Below, one piece after another: positions 34,364 to 43,404 of a DNA stretch of 64,000 bases. The DNA comes from Georgenia sp. TF02-10 (GTDB lineage Bacteria > Actinomycetota > Actinomycetes > Actinomycetales > Actinomycetaceae). Position numbers and translations under genes: made by a program. The notes beneath the pieces are model-generated. The model was not told the origin of the DNA. It saw only the letters and a program-made list of their open reading frames with translations, and ran no database searches. Position 1 is the stretch's first letter; each line of letters starts with the position of its first letter. The stretch spans positions 1 to 64,000 of the forward strand of contig NZ_CP094290.1 of the NCBI RefSeq assembly GCF_022759505.1. Direction: 5' to 3'.

Positions 34364-36049
34364 CTACGCCTCGACGACGACCGGGATGATCATCGGCCGG
34401 CGACGGTGGGTGTTGCTCACCCAGCGCCCGATCGTGCGGCGCACCGTCTGCTGCAGCTGGTAGGTGTCGGTGTTGCCTTCCTCGATCGAGCGGTTGACCG
34501 CGTCGACGATCGGCTGCTTGATGCCCTCGAAGTCGGAGTGGGCCCAGGCGTGACCGCGGGCGTGGATCTCGGGCCCGGCGGAGACCTTCCCGGCGACCGA
34601 GTCGACGACCACGATCACCGAGATGAAGCCCTCCTCACCGAGGATCCGGCGGTCCTTCAGCTCGGCCTCGGTCACGTCGCCGATCGACTGGCCGTCGACG
34701 AACACGTAGCCCACGTCGACCTTGCCGACCACCTTCGCGACGCCGTCGACCAGGTCGACCACGACGCCGTCCTCGGCGTAGACGACGTTGTCGACGCCGG
34801 TCTCCTTGGCCAGCGCGCCGTTGGCCAGCATGTGCCGGATCTCGCCGTGGACCGGCAGCACGTTGCGGGGCCGCACGATGTTGTAGCAGTAGAGCAGCTC
34901 GCCGGCGCTGGCGTGGCCGCTGACGTGCACGAGTGCGTTGCCCTTGTGCACGACGTGGGCGCCCCACCGGGCGAGGCCGTTGATGACGCGGTAGACCGCG
35001 TTCTCGTTGCCGGGGATCAGGCTGGACGCCAGCACCACGGTGTCGCCCGCCTCCAGGTGGACGAAGTTGTGGGTGCGGTTGGCGATCCGCGCGAGAGCGC
35101 TCATCGGCTCCCCCTGCGACCCGGTCGAGATCAGCACCTGCCGCTCCGGCGGCAGCTCGGCGAGCTCCTTGGCCTCGACCATCACGCCGGGCGGGATCGT
35201 GAGGTAGCCGAGGTCGCGGGCGATGCCCATGTTGCGCACCATCGACCGGCCGACGAACGCGACCTTGCGGCCGTGGGCGACGGCGGTGTCGAGGATCTGC
35301 TGCACGCGGTGCACGTGGGAGGCGAAGCAGGCGACGATGATCCGCTGGTCGGCGTCGCGGAAGACCTGGTCGAGGACCGGGGTGATCTTCTTCTCCTGGG
35401 TGGTGAAGCCCGGCACCTCGGCGTTGGTGGAGTCGGTCAGGAAGAGGTCGACCCCCTCCTCCCCCAGCCGGGCGAACGCCCGCAGGTCGGTGATCCGGCC
35501 GTCGAGCGGCAGCTGGTCCATCTTGAAGTCGCCGGTGTGCAGCACCATCCCGGCGCCGGTGCGGATCGCCACGGCGAGCGCGTCGGGGATCGAGTGGTTG
35601 ACGGCGACGAACTCGAGGTCGAACGGGCCGAAGCTGACCCGGTCGCCCTCCTTGACCGTCTGGAACGCGGTCTGCTTGAGCCGGTGCTCGCGGATCTTGC
35701 TGTTGACCAGGGCGAGGGTCAGCTCGGAGCCGACGAGGGGGATGTCCTCCCGCTCGCGGAGCAGGTACGGCGTCGCGCCGATGTGGTCCTCGTGACCGTG
35801 GGTCAGCACCAGCGCCTCGACGGCGTCGAGCCGGTCGCGGATGGGGGCGAAGTCGGGGAGGATCAGGTCGACGCCGGGGTGGTGCTCGTCGGGGAAGAGG
35901 ACGCCGCAGTCGACGATCAGGAGCCGGCCGTCGTACTCGAAGACGGTCATGTTGCGGCCGACCTCGCCGAGGCCGCCGAGGGGGATGACCCGCAGGCCGC
36001 CCTTCGGCAGCTCCGCCGGGGGGCCGAGCTCGGGGTGCGGGTGGCTCAT
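34364..36049 (-). CDS. rnj: Ribonuclease J
   Basis: A 561-residue metallo-beta-lactamase/beta-CASP nuclease with both 5'-3' exonuclease and endonuclease activity in its family. Motifs are VLTHGHEDHIGA (HxHxDH), LHTGDFKMD, VACFASHVHRVQQ and HVSGHASAGELLYCYN with the beta-CASP histidines. It acts in rRNA and mRNA processing. Its ATG overlaps the dapA stop by ATGA, the order seen across actinobacteria (Rv2752c-Rv2753c). The length is normal for the family. Confidence 0.95.
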   Translation of the reverse strand: MSHPHPELGPPAELPKGGLRVIPLGGLGEVGRNMTVFEYDGRLLIVDCGVLFPDEHHPGVDLILPDFAPIRDRLDAVEALVLTHGHEDHIGATPYLLREREDIPLVGSELTLALVNSKIREHRLKQTAFQTVKEGDRVSFGPFDLEFVAVNHSIPDALAVAIRTGAGMVLHTGDFKMDQLPLDGRITDLRAFARLGEEGVDLFLTDSTNAEVPGFTTQEKKITPVLDQVFRDADQRIIVACFASHVHRVQQILDTAVAHGRKVAFVGRSMVRNMGIARDLGYLTIPPGVMVEAKELAELPPERQVLISTGSQGEPMSALARIANRTHNFVHLEAGDTVVLASSLIPGNENAVYRVINGLARWGAHVVHKGNALVHVSGHASAGELLYCYNIVRPRNVLPVHGEIRHMLANGALAKETGVDNVVYAEDGVVVDLVDGVAKVVGKVDVGYVFVDGQSIGDVTEAELKDRRILGEEGFISVIVVVDSVAGKVSAGPEIHARGHAWAHSDFEGIKQPIVDAVNRSIEEGNTDTYQLQQTVRRTIGRWVSNTHRRRPMIIPVVVEA

Positions 36050-36942
36050 GCAACGACCTCGACGCCAGCGGCCTCCAGGCCGGCCCGGAGGGCGGCGAGC
36101 TCGGTGTCGTCGAGCTCGACGAGGGGCGACCGGACCCGTCGGTTGTCGAGCACGCCGACGAGCTGCAGCGCCGCCTTCGCCGTGGTGGCGCCGTAGTTGG
36201 GGGCACCCATGATCGCCTCGATCGCAGGCAGCATCCCGGAGTAGCTGTCGCGGGCGGCCACCGGGTCTCCGTGGTGGAACGCCTCGAGCATCTGCCGCAG
36301 CCGGTCGCCCAGCACGTGGCCGACGACGGAGACGAAGCCCACGGCGCCGTGGGCGAGCCAGGCCAGGTTGAGCGCGTCGTCGCCGGAGTAGATCGCGAAC
36401 CCCAGGTCGACCAGTCGGGTGCCGCGGGCGAGGTCGCCGGTGGCCTCCTTCACGGCGACCACCGTGTCCCAGCCGGCGACCTCCCGGTAGACCTCGAGGC
36501 CGATCGTCGTGCCCGTCCGACCGGGGACGTCGTAGAGCATCACCGGGACGTCGGACGCCGAGGCGACCTGGCGGAAGTGCTCGAGGAGCCCGCGCTGGCC
36601 CGGCTTGCTGTAGTACGGCGTCACCAGCAGCAGGCCGTCGGCGCCGACCTTCTCGGCCTGCCGGGCGAGCTCGAGCGAGGTGCGGGTGTCGTTGGTGCCG
36701 ACCCCGGCCACCAGCGTGACGTCGGGCCCGACGGCGTCGCGGACGGCGGCGAGGACCTCGCCATCCTCGGCGACGGTGGTCGTCGGCGACTCGCCGGTCG
36801 TGCCCGAGACCACGATCCCGTCGTGCCCGTGGTCGACGAGGTGGCGTGCAACCTTCTGGGCCCCGTCGAAGTCAATTGTCATGTCCTCCCGCAAGGGGGT
36901 GACCATCGCGGTCAGCACGGTGCCGAAGGGGGGCGCAGTCAT
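36046..36942 (-). CDS. dapA: 4-hydroxy-tetrahydrodipicolinate synthase
   Basis: A 298-residue (beta/alpha)8 lyase that condenses pyruvate with aspartate semialdehyde, the first committed step to lysine and diaminopimelate. Features are GTTGESPTT near residue 47, YSKPGQRGLLEHF, YDVPGRTG (catalytic Tyr) and AVKEATGDL (Schiff-base Lys). It starts at ATG 36942 and is coupled to rnj. Divergent from the sulfatase gene with a 148-bp gap. Confidence 0.96.
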   Translation of the reverse strand: MTAPPFGTVLTAMVTPLREDMTIDFDGAQKVARHLVDHGHDGIVVSGTTGESPTTTVAEDGEVLAAVRDAVGPDVTLVAGVGTNDTRTSLELARQAEKVGADGLLLVTPYYSKPGQRGLLEHFRQVASASDVPVMLYDVPGRTGTTIGLEVYREVAGWDTVVAVKEATGDLARGTRLVDLGFAIYSGDDALNLAWLAHGAVGFVSVVGHVLGDRLRQMLEAFHHGDPVAARDSYSGMLPAIEAIMGAPNYGATTAKAALQLVGVLDNRRVRSPLVELDDTELAALRAGLEAAGVEVVA

Positions 36943-37090
36943 GGATCAAGGCTATCCCCTGCGGCGCGTGCCCCCGGCGACGCGGGGCCGGACCGGCGCC
37001 GCGGACGGCACGCGGACGCCGGTAATGGCCCGGCGAGCGCCGCGAGGTGATGTAATCCGGACGCACATTCGATCGGGGAGGATCCGCGCG

Positions 37091-38653
37091 TTGTCCATCA
37101 CTGCTGCCTGCCGGTACGTCGGCGTCGCGCTGCTGGCGGTCGCGACCGCGCTGCTCGCCGCCGTGGCGGGGCCGACCGACGCCCGTGGCGGCGCGCCGAC
37201 GCTGGCGGCCGGGGCCGCCCCGGACCGGCGACCCAACATCGTGCTGATCCTCACCGACGACATGCGCAAGGACGAGATGCGCTTCATGCCGCACGTGCGG
37301 CGGATGCTGGTCGCCCAGGGCACGTCGTACACCGCTGCGATCTCGCCTAACCCGATCTGCTGCCCCGCCCGGGCGGAGATCCTCACCGGGCAGTACGGCC
37401 ACAACAACGGCGTCCAGACCAACCGGGGCCGGTGGGGCGGCTACCAGAGCCTCCGCGACCCCGACGACACGATCGCCGCGTGGTTGCAGGACGCCGGCTA
37501 CCTCACCTCGCACCACGGCAAGTACCTGAACTTCTACCAGCTGGAGTGGTCGGCCCGGGAACCCGGCTGGACGGTCTGGGACACCCAGGTCCGCGGCACC
37601 TACACCTACGACAAGCACGCCGCCTTCACCAACGGCGACGTCTACCGCAACCGCTACATCTCCGGCATCGTCGCCGCACGCAGCAACCGGGCGATCACGC
37701 GGTTCTCGAGGGCCGACCAGCCGTTCTTCACCGTCATCAACCACGTCGCGCCGCACAACGCGGCCGAGGCGGAGGAGGACGACGCGTGGGGAGTGCCCGT
37801 GGCCCAGCGCAAGTACCGCCGCCACTACACCCGGCTGCGACCGACGTCCTCCCGCAAGCCGTCGTACCTCGAGAAGGACGTCTCCGACCTGCCGAGCGAC
37901 CTCCGTCGGCACTCCACGACGCACCGGCGGATGACCCAGTTCGCGCGAGCCCGCGCCCGGGCGCTGCGCTCCGCCGACGACGCGGTCGCTGCGACCATCC
38001 GCCGCCTCGCGCGGCTCGGTGAGCTCGACAACACCTACGTCGTCTTCGCCTCCGACAACGGCTTCCTCCTGGGCGAGCACCGGCTGCGCGGCAAGGACCT
38101 GCCGTTCGACGAGGCCCTGGAGATCCCGCTGGTCGTCCGCGGTCCCGGCATCGCCCGCGGCGCCCGGGTGAACGAGCCGGTGAGCCTCGTGGACCTCACG
38201 GCGACCTTCCTCGACTGGGCCGGCGGGGTCGAGCCCGGCCGGACCCTCGACGGGGTGAGCCTGCGCCGGCTGACGCGCGGCAGCCGCGACACCCTCCCCA
38301 TCCAGGTCGGCGACACCGTCGCGGACGCGACGCCGGGGTGGAAGTACTGGGGCGTCACCACCCGCCGCTACCTCTACGCGATGCACGCCGGGCACCCCAG
38401 CACCGGCGTGCTCTTCGACCGGCGGCGCGACCCCCACGCCCTGGTCAACCGGCTCTACGACCCGGCCTACGCCCGCATCCGCGCCGAGCTCGAGCGACGG
38501 ACGCTGCTGCTGGTCAGGTGCAACGGTCAAAAGAGCTGCAACCAGGCGTTCGGACCGATGCCGGGTCCCAAGCCGTCCGCCGGCGGCCGGCTCGCCGAGC
38601 CGCTCCCGGCCGTGCCGCCGCCGGGCATCCGTCCGCCCGGCGACGACCACTGA
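37091..38653 (+). CDS. Secreted sulfatase (formylglycine type)
   Basis: A 520-residue exported arylsulfatase-like enzyme. TTG 37091 is chosen because GGGGAGG lies 9 nt upstream and the signal peptide (RYVGVALLAVATALLAAVAG) starts soon after. ATG 37025 is the alternative. The metal site begins with NIVLILTDDMRKDEM. The maturation signature C-x-P-[SA]-R-x4-TG is present as CCPARAEILTG, with Cys90 the expected formylglycine. FASDNGFLLGEHRL is the second metal region. Such enzymes release sulfate from polysaccharides or glycosaminoglycan-like esters; the substrate is not predictable. The C-terminus is proline-rich. Diverges from dapA. Confidence 0.9.
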   Translation: MSITAACRYVGVALLAVATALLAAVAGPTDARGGAPTLAAGAAPDRRPNIVLILTDDMRKDEMRFMPHVRRMLVAQGTSYTAAISPNPICCPARAEILTGQYGHNNGVQTNRGRWGGYQSLRDPDDTIAAWLQDAGYLTSHHGKYLNFYQLEWSAREPGWTVWDTQVRGTYTYDKHAAFTNGDVYRNRYISGIVAARSNRAITRFSRADQPFFTVINHVAPHNAAEAEEDDAWGVPVAQRKYRRHYTRLRPTSSRKPSYLEKDVSDLPSDLRRHSTTHRRMTQFARARARALRSADDAVAATIRRLARLGELDNTYVVFASDNGFLLGEHRLRGKDLPFDEALEIPLVVRGPGIARGARVNEPVSLVDLTATFLDWAGGVEPGRTLDGVSLRRLTRGSRDTLPIQVGDTVADATPGWKYWGVTTRRYLYAMHAGHPSTGVLFDRRRDPHALVNRLYDPAYARIRAELERRTLLLVRCNGQKSCNQAFGPMPGPKPSAGGRLAEPLPAVPPPGIRPPGDDH

Positions 38654-38690
38654 CTGCTCACCCCCCGGCCGTCCGGGTGGCGCGGACCGG

Positions 38691-39629
38691 TCACACGTGC
38701 GGCATGACGTCCTCGGCCACCAGGTGCAGGTGGTCGAGGTCGGCGAGGTCCAGCACCTGCAGGTACACGCGCTCGGCGCCGGCCTCCGCGTAGGTGCCGA
38801 TCTTGTCGACGACCTCCTGCGGGGTGCCGGCCAGCCCGTTGGTCCGCAGCTCGTCGACCTCGCGGCCGATCGCCGCCGCCCGGCGGGCGATCTCCGCCTC
38901 GTCCTTGCCGACGCAGAGCACGAGGGCGTTGGACCAGGTCAGCGACCCCGGGTCGCGCCCGATCTCCTCGCAGGCGGCGCGCACCCGGGCGAACTGCTCC
39001 CGGGTCGTCTCCACGTCGACGAACGGGAGGTTGAACTCGTCGGCGTACGCCGCCGTGAGGGCTGGCGTGCGCTTCTTGCCCAGCCCGCCGACGACGACCG
39101 GCGGCCCGCCGCGGCGGCCGCCGTCCTGCACCGGCTTGGGCAGCGCGGGCGAGTCGGCGAGCTGGTAGTGCCGCCCCGCGAAGTCGTAGGTCTCCCCAAC
39201 GGGTGTCGCCCACAGCCCGGTGACCAGCTCGAGCTGCTCGGCGAACCGCTCGAAGCGCTCGCGGGTGTCGGGGAACGGGATCCCGTAGGCGGTGTGCTCG
39301 GCGGCGAACCAGCCGGCTCCGAGCCCGAGCTCGACCCGGCCGCCGCTCATCTGGTCGACCTGGGCGACCTGGATGGCGAGCACGCCGGGGTGGCGGAAGG
39401 TGGCGCTCGTCATCAGGGTGCCGAGCCGGATCGTGGTGGTGTCGCGGGCCAGGCCGGCGAGCGTGGTCCACGCGTCGGTCGGCCCGGGCAGCCCGTCCCC
39501 GCCCATCGTCAGGTAGTGGTCGGACCGGAAGAAGGCGCCGAAGCCGAGCTGCTCGGCGGTGCGGGCGACGGCGAGGAGGTCGTCGTACGTCGCGCCTTGC
39601 TGGGGTTCGGTGAAGACTCTGAGCTCCAT
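38691..39629 (-). CDS. LLM-class F420-dependent oxidoreductase
   Basis: A 312-residue luciferase-like (beta/alpha)8 protein: MELRVFTEPQQGATYDDLL, FGAFFRSDHYLTMG, TIRLGTLMTSATFRHP, VELGLGAGWFAAEHTAYG and VVVGGLGKKRTPALTA are typical of the F420-binding group. Members reduce or oxidise a wide range of substrates with F420H2. The longer frame to 39836 lacks family similarity before MELRVF, so ATG 39629 is used. It is followed by folA on the same strand, which starts 22 bp away; the LLM gene lies downstream of folA and may be co-transcribed. Confidence 0.88.
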   Translation of the reverse strand: MELRVFTEPQQGATYDDLLAVARTAEQLGFGAFFRSDHYLTMGGDGLPGPTDAWTTLAGLARDTTTIRLGTLMTSATFRHPGVLAIQVAQVDQMSGGRVELGLGAGWFAAEHTAYGIPFPDTRERFERFAEQLELVTGLWATPVGETYDFAGRHYQLADSPALPKPVQDGGRRGGPPVVVGGLGKKRTPALTAAYADEFNLPFVDVETTREQFARVRAACEEIGRDPGSLTWSNALVLCVGKDEAEIARRAAAIGREVDELRTNGLAGTPQEVVDKIGTYAEAGAERVYLQVLDLADLDHLHLVAEDVMPHV

Positions 39630-39651
39630 GGCTCCTAGCCTTCCAGACGCC

Positions 39652-40164
39652 TCATGACCGGTCGTCGACGCGCCGCCACCACACGATCTCGAAGCCGTCC
39701 CGCGGCTCCCGGCGCACCTCGCGCCACTCGGCGCGGTCGAACGCCGGGTAGAACGTGTCGCCCTCGGGACTGAGGTGGACCTCGCTGATGACCTGCTCGT
39801 CGGCGAACGGCAGCGCCGCCGCGTAGACGGCCGCACCGCCGGCCACCATCACCTGCCGGTCGGCCGGGGAGCCGGTGAGCAGCCGGTCGGCGAGCTCGAG
39901 GGCCTCCGGCACGTCGTGGGCGACGTGGACGCCGTCGTCGGACCAGCCGGGATCGCCCGTGAGCACGACGGTGGTGCGTCCGGGCAGCGGCCGGCCGATG
40001 CCCTCGTGCGTGGTGCGCCCCATGAGGAGCACGTGCCCGGTGGTGAGGGCCTTGAAGTGGTCCCAGTCGGCCTGGATCTTCCACGGGATGCCCCGTGCCG
40101 CGCCGATGACGCCGTTCTCCGCCACCGCGGCGACCATGGTCACCGTCCTGCCGCCCGGGGTCAT
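39652..40164 (-). CDS. folA: Dihydrofolate reductase
   Basis: A 170-residue DHFR. Features are VTMVAAVAENGVIGAARGIPWKIQADWDHFK (quoted in parts: MVAAVAENGVIGAARGIPW and KIQADWDHFK), with the catalytic acidic residue in the ADWDHF helix, LLMGRTTHEGIGRPLPGRTTVV, and MVAGGAAVYAAALPFADEQVISEVH. It supplies tetrahydrofolate to thymidylate synthase (thyA at 41122-41916), from which it is separated by one opposite-strand lipoprotein gene. ATG 40164 is used; an internal ATG near 40139 is possible. Confidence 0.93.
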   Translation of the reverse strand: MTPGGRTVTMVAAVAENGVIGAARGIPWKIQADWDHFKALTTGHVLLMGRTTHEGIGRPLPGRTTVVLTGDPGWSDDGVHVAHDVPEALELADRLLTGSPADRQVMVAGGAAVYAAALPFADEQVISEVHLSPEGDTFYPAFDRAEWREVRREPRDGFEIVWWRRVDDRS

Positions 40165-40206
40165 CCGGTGGCGCCGATCGTGGAATCGGTGGACACTCGC
40201 GCAGTC

Positions 40207-41091
40207 ATGGGACGAAGCCTGCCATCCGCCGTCGTGGCGCTGCTGCTCGCCACGACGGCGGCGTGCTCGACGGAGGGCTCCGACGTCGACGAGCCCCGCG
40301 GCGGCGCCGAGGAGTCGCCGTCGGTGGTCGTGGTGCCTCCGTCGACGCCGAGCGGCCGGGTGGAGGCCGAGCTGCTGCAGTACTCCCGCGACGCGGCCCG
40401 CGGCCGGATCCAGGTCTGGCTCGAGAACGGGACGGCCGACGACCTCGAGCCCACCCGGATCGTCTACGACGACCCCCGCCTCTCCCGGCCGATCCGCGCC
40501 CAGCGGCTGCGCACCGATCCGGCAGGGTCGCGGCGCGGCTACCCGCTCCCGCTGCCCGAGCCGCGCTGCGACGCCGTGCCGCCACGGGACGCCGTCGTCG
40601 TGGTGCACACCGCGTCCGGGCGGCAGACGGTGCCGGTGACCGACCCGGTCGACGTCGTGGGCCAGTACGTCGCCGCGCGCTGCTTCGAGGCCGACGTACG
40701 CCGCCTGGTCGACCTGCGCTGGGCCGACACGGTCCCCGCGCGCGCAGGGACCGGCACGCTGACACTGGTCGCGACGCCGACCGGACGGCCCGGAGCGGTC
40801 GAGGTCGTCGACGTGGGCGGGACCCCGATCTTCGGTTCACCGCCCGGCGAGTCGTGGGCGATCGGCGCCCGCGTCCGCAGCCCCGGCCCGGCGCGCCGGT
40901 TCGAGCTGCCGGTCGCGCCAGTGCGCTGCGACAGCCACGCCTTCCTCGAGGCCGGCGGGGCGACCGCCTTCCGGCTCACCCTCCGCGTGGGCGGGCGCAC
41001 GGGCCAGTTCGTGCTGCGGATGTCGCCCACGGGCGGCCGTGCGGCGATCGACTACGGCCTCCGGGCCTGCCACCTCGGCCGGGACGGCTGA
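40207..41091 (+). CDS. Putative lipoprotein of unknown function
   Basis: A 294-residue exported protein. ATG 40207 is followed by a signal peptide ending at a lipobox-like TAAC (MGRSLPSAVVALLLATTAAC). The mature protein is beta-rich with about four further cysteines (CDAVPP, ARCFEADV, VRCDSHAF, RACHLG), possibly forming two disulfides. It resembles no family I recognise. It lies between folA and thyA but is on the opposite strand, diverging from folA by 42 bp. Confidence 0.75.
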   Translation: MGRSLPSAVVALLLATTAACSTEGSDVDEPRGGAEESPSVVVVPPSTPSGRVEAELLQYSRDAARGRIQVWLENGTADDLEPTRIVYDDPRLSRPIRAQRLRTDPAGSRRGYPLPLPEPRCDAVPPRDAVVVVHTASGRQTVPVTDPVDVVGQYVAARCFEADVRRLVDLRWADTVPARAGTGTLTLVATPTGRPGAVEVVDVGGTPIFGSPPGESWAIGARVRSPGPARRFELPVAPVRCDSHAFLEAGGATAFRLTLRVGGRTGQFVLRMSPTGGRAAIDYGLRACHLGRDG

Positions 41092-41121
41092 GCGGCCGAC
41101 CCGCGGACACGGAGGTCGTCG

Positions 41122-41916
41122 TCAGACGGCGATCGGCGCCTTGATCGCCGGGTGCGGGTCATAGCCCTCGACCCGCACGTGCTCGAGGTCGAAGGCGTCG
41201 ATCTCGGTGACCGACGGGTCCAACCACAGGGTCGGCAGCGGCCGCGGCTCACGGGTCAGCTGGAGCCGCGCCTGCTCGAGGTGGTTGGAGTAGAGGTGGG
41301 CGTCCCCGAGCGTGTGCACGAAGTCGCCGACGCGCAGGCCGGTGACCTGCGCGACCATGTGGGTCAGCAGGGCGTAGGACGCGATGTTGAACGGCACGCC
41401 GAGGAACACGTCGGCCGAGCGCTGGTAGAGCTGGCAGCTGAGCCGCCCCTCCGCGACGTAGAACTGGAACAGCGTGTGGCACGGCGCCAGCGCCATCCGT
41501 GGGATGTCGGCCGGGTTCCACGCCGAGACCACGTGGCGGCGGCTGTCGGGGTCGCTGCGGATCTGGTCGATCACCTGCGCGAGCTGGTCGATGTGCCGCC
41601 CGTCGGGCGCCGGCCACGACCGCCACTGCGCGCCGTAGACCGGCCCGAGGTCGCCGTCGTCGTCGGCCCACTCGTCCCAGATCGTCACGCCGCGGTCCTG
41701 CAGCCACTTGACGTTGGTGTCGCCGCGGAGGAACCACAGCAGCTCGGCGAACACCGACCGGGTGTGCACCTTCTTCGTCGTCACCAGCGGGAAGCCGTCG
41801 GCGAGGTCGAACCGCATCTGGTGGCCGAACACGCTCCGCGTCCCGGTGCCGGTGCGGTCGCCCTTCTCCACCCCCTCGTCGAGGATCCGGCGGACGAGAT
41901 CGAGGTAGGCCTGCAC
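41122..41916 (-). CDS. thyA: Thymidylate synthase
   Basis: A 264-residue ThyA that methylates dUMP using methylene-tetrahydrofolate. Visible motifs are [39 protein letters not shown] (parts of the folate/phosphate site), the nucleophile Cys in [12 protein letters not shown], and [19 protein letters not shown]. The family arginine and asparagine are in these blocks. The E. coli length is 264 residues, an exact match. ThyX is not encoded here. Confidence 0.97.
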   Translation of the reverse strand: MQAYLDLVRRILDEGVEKGDRTGTGTRSVFGHQMRFDLADGFPLVTTKKVHTRSVFAELLWFLRGDTNVKWLQDRGVTIWDEWADDDGDLGPVYGAQWRSWPAPDGRHIDQLAQVIDQIRSDPDSRRHVVSAWNPADIPRMALAPCHTLFQFYVAEGRLSCQLYQRSADVFLGVPFNIASYALLTHMVAQVTGLRVGDFVHTLGDAHLYSNHLEQARLQLTREPRPLPTLWLDPSVTEIDAFDLEHVRVEGYDPHPAIKAPIAV

Positions 41917-41980
41917 GGCGCCCAGCCTAGTTGGTGGCCGGGGCGGCTGGCGGGACGCTCGCGGGCGAGAGCAGGTGCGG

Positions 41981-42250
41981 CTACGCGCTGAGCGACATCG
42001 GTCCGTACACCTCGCGGTCGACGTCGAAGAGCGTCACCGCGGCGACGCCCTCCTCGGCGAGGGCCGACCAGGTCTCCCCGATCCACGACTCGGCGTCGGC
42101 CTGGCTGGCGAACCGGCGGCCGCCGTACTCCTCGGCCGCGGGGCCGCTGAGCTCGACCTCGTTGCCCGCGGAGTCCTCGAGGCGCCACCACCACGGGCGC
42201 TCGGCAGGGGACGGCTGGCGGAAGAGCGGAGGGGGATCGGGAAGGTTCAC
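41981..42250 (-). CDS. Conserved small hypothetical protein
   Basis: An 89-residue soluble protein: a tryptophan-rich N-terminus ([17 protein letters not shown]), a [15 protein letters not shown] helix, and an acidic C-terminal strand ([16 protein letters not shown]). The pattern suggests a small single-domain actinobacterial protein, but no function is known to me. It begins within the stop region of gcvT (4-bp overlap) and is probably co-transcribed with it. Confidence 0.7.
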   Translation of the reverse strand: MNLPDPPPLFRQPSPAERPWWWRLEDSAGNEVELSGPAAEEYGGRRFASQADAESWIGETWSALAEEGVAAVTLFDVDREVYGPMSLSA

Positions 42251-43365
42251 GACTCACGCACCTGGGTCCGGACGAACGGCGGTCTCGTGACTTGGAACGT
42301 CTCGCGGCGCCCCCGCACGTCGACCGCGACCTCGGCGTCGTCGGCGACGACCGACGCCACCAGTGCCAGGCCGATGCCCTTCCGCAGGGTCGGCGAGAAC
42401 GTGCCGGACGTGATCTCGCCCAGCAGCACGTCGGGCACCAGGCTCACCGACATGTGCGGCCGGGGGATCGCCCGCCCGGCGGCGACCAGCCCGACCAGCC
42501 GGCGCCGCGGGCCCTTCTCCTTCTCGGCGAGCAGCGCGTCGCGGCCCCAGAACTCCGGCTTCGACCACCCGACCGCCCACCCGAGGCGCGCCTCGTTGGG
42601 CGTGACGTCGGGCCGGATGTCCTGGCCGTGCAGCGGGTAGCCCATCTCGGTGCGCAGCGTGTCGCGGGCGCCGAGGCCGCACGGCACGATGCCGTGCTCG
42701 GCGCCGGCCTCGAGCAACGCGTCCCAGAGCTCGCCGGCACCCTCGGCGGGAGCGATCAGCTCGTAGCCCCGCTCCCCCGTGTAGCCGGTGCGGCACACGG
42801 TCAGGGCGCGACCGCCGAGCTCGGCGTCGACGAAGCTCATGTACTCGTGGCCGACCGGCAGCCCCAGCGCCGACAGCACCGCGTCCGACCGCGGCCCCTG
42901 CACGGCGAGCACCACCTGCTCGTGGTGCTGGTCGGTGACCGTCACCCCGTCCGGCAGGTCCGCGAGCAGCCGGCGCACCACCTCCGCGCTGTTGGCCGCG
43001 TTGGGCACCAGCAGCACGTCGTCGTCGCTCTTGTAGTAGGCGATGACGTCGTCGACGATGCCGCCGGTCGTGGGGTCGCAGCACAGCGTGTACTGCGCCT
43101 TCCCGGGGTGGATCCGGCCGAGGTCGTTGGTCAGTGTCCGGTTCACGTACCCCGCCGCACCGCTGCCGCGGACGGCGACCTTGCCGAGGTGGCTCACGTC
43201 GAACACGCCGACCGCCTCGCGCACCGCGGTGTGCTCCTTGACGACGCCGGTCGGGTACTCCAGCGGCATCTCCCAGCCACCGAACTCCGCGAGCTTGGCG
43301 CCGGCCGCGACGTGCCGGTCGTGCAGCGGCGAGTGGGACAGCAGAGGAGGGCTCGGGTCGGGCAT
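42247..43365 (-). CDS. gcvT: Aminomethyltransferase (glycine cleavage T protein)
   Basis: A 372-residue GcvT: SPLHDRHVAAGAKLAEFGGWEMPLEYP, GVFDVSHLGKVAVRG, RTGYTGERGYEL and GLGARDTLRTEMGYPLHGQD are family blocks. It transfers methylene to tetrahydrofolate while releasing ammonia, feeding one-carbon units to ThyA and other enzymes. No gcvP or gcvH is nearby. No glycine riboswitch is visible in the 39-bp gap to the divergent pepA. Confidence 0.94.
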   Translation of the reverse strand: MPDPSPPLLSHSPLHDRHVAAGAKLAEFGGWEMPLEYPTGVVKEHTAVREAVGVFDVSHLGKVAVRGSGAAGYVNRTLTNDLGRIHPGKAQYTLCCDPTTGGIVDDVIAYYKSDDDVLLVPNAANSAEVVRRLLADLPDGVTVTDQHHEQVVLAVQGPRSDAVLSALGLPVGHEYMSFVDAELGGRALTVCRTGYTGERGYELIAPAEGAGELWDALLEAGAEHGIVPCGLGARDTLRTEMGYPLHGQDIRPDVTPNEARLGWAVGWSKPEFWGRDALLAEKEKGPRRRLVGLVAAGRAIPRPHMSVSLVPDVLLGEITSGTFSPTLRKGIGLALVASVVADDAEVAVDVRGRRETFQVTRPPFVRTQVRES

Positions 43366-43404
43366 GGCGGCGAATCTACCCCGGGCTGTGTCTATCCTGC
43401 CGCG

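Noticed and set aside
43366-43404. Glycine riboswitch before gcvT
   Set aside because: The gap is only 39 bp and lacks the aptamer sequence.
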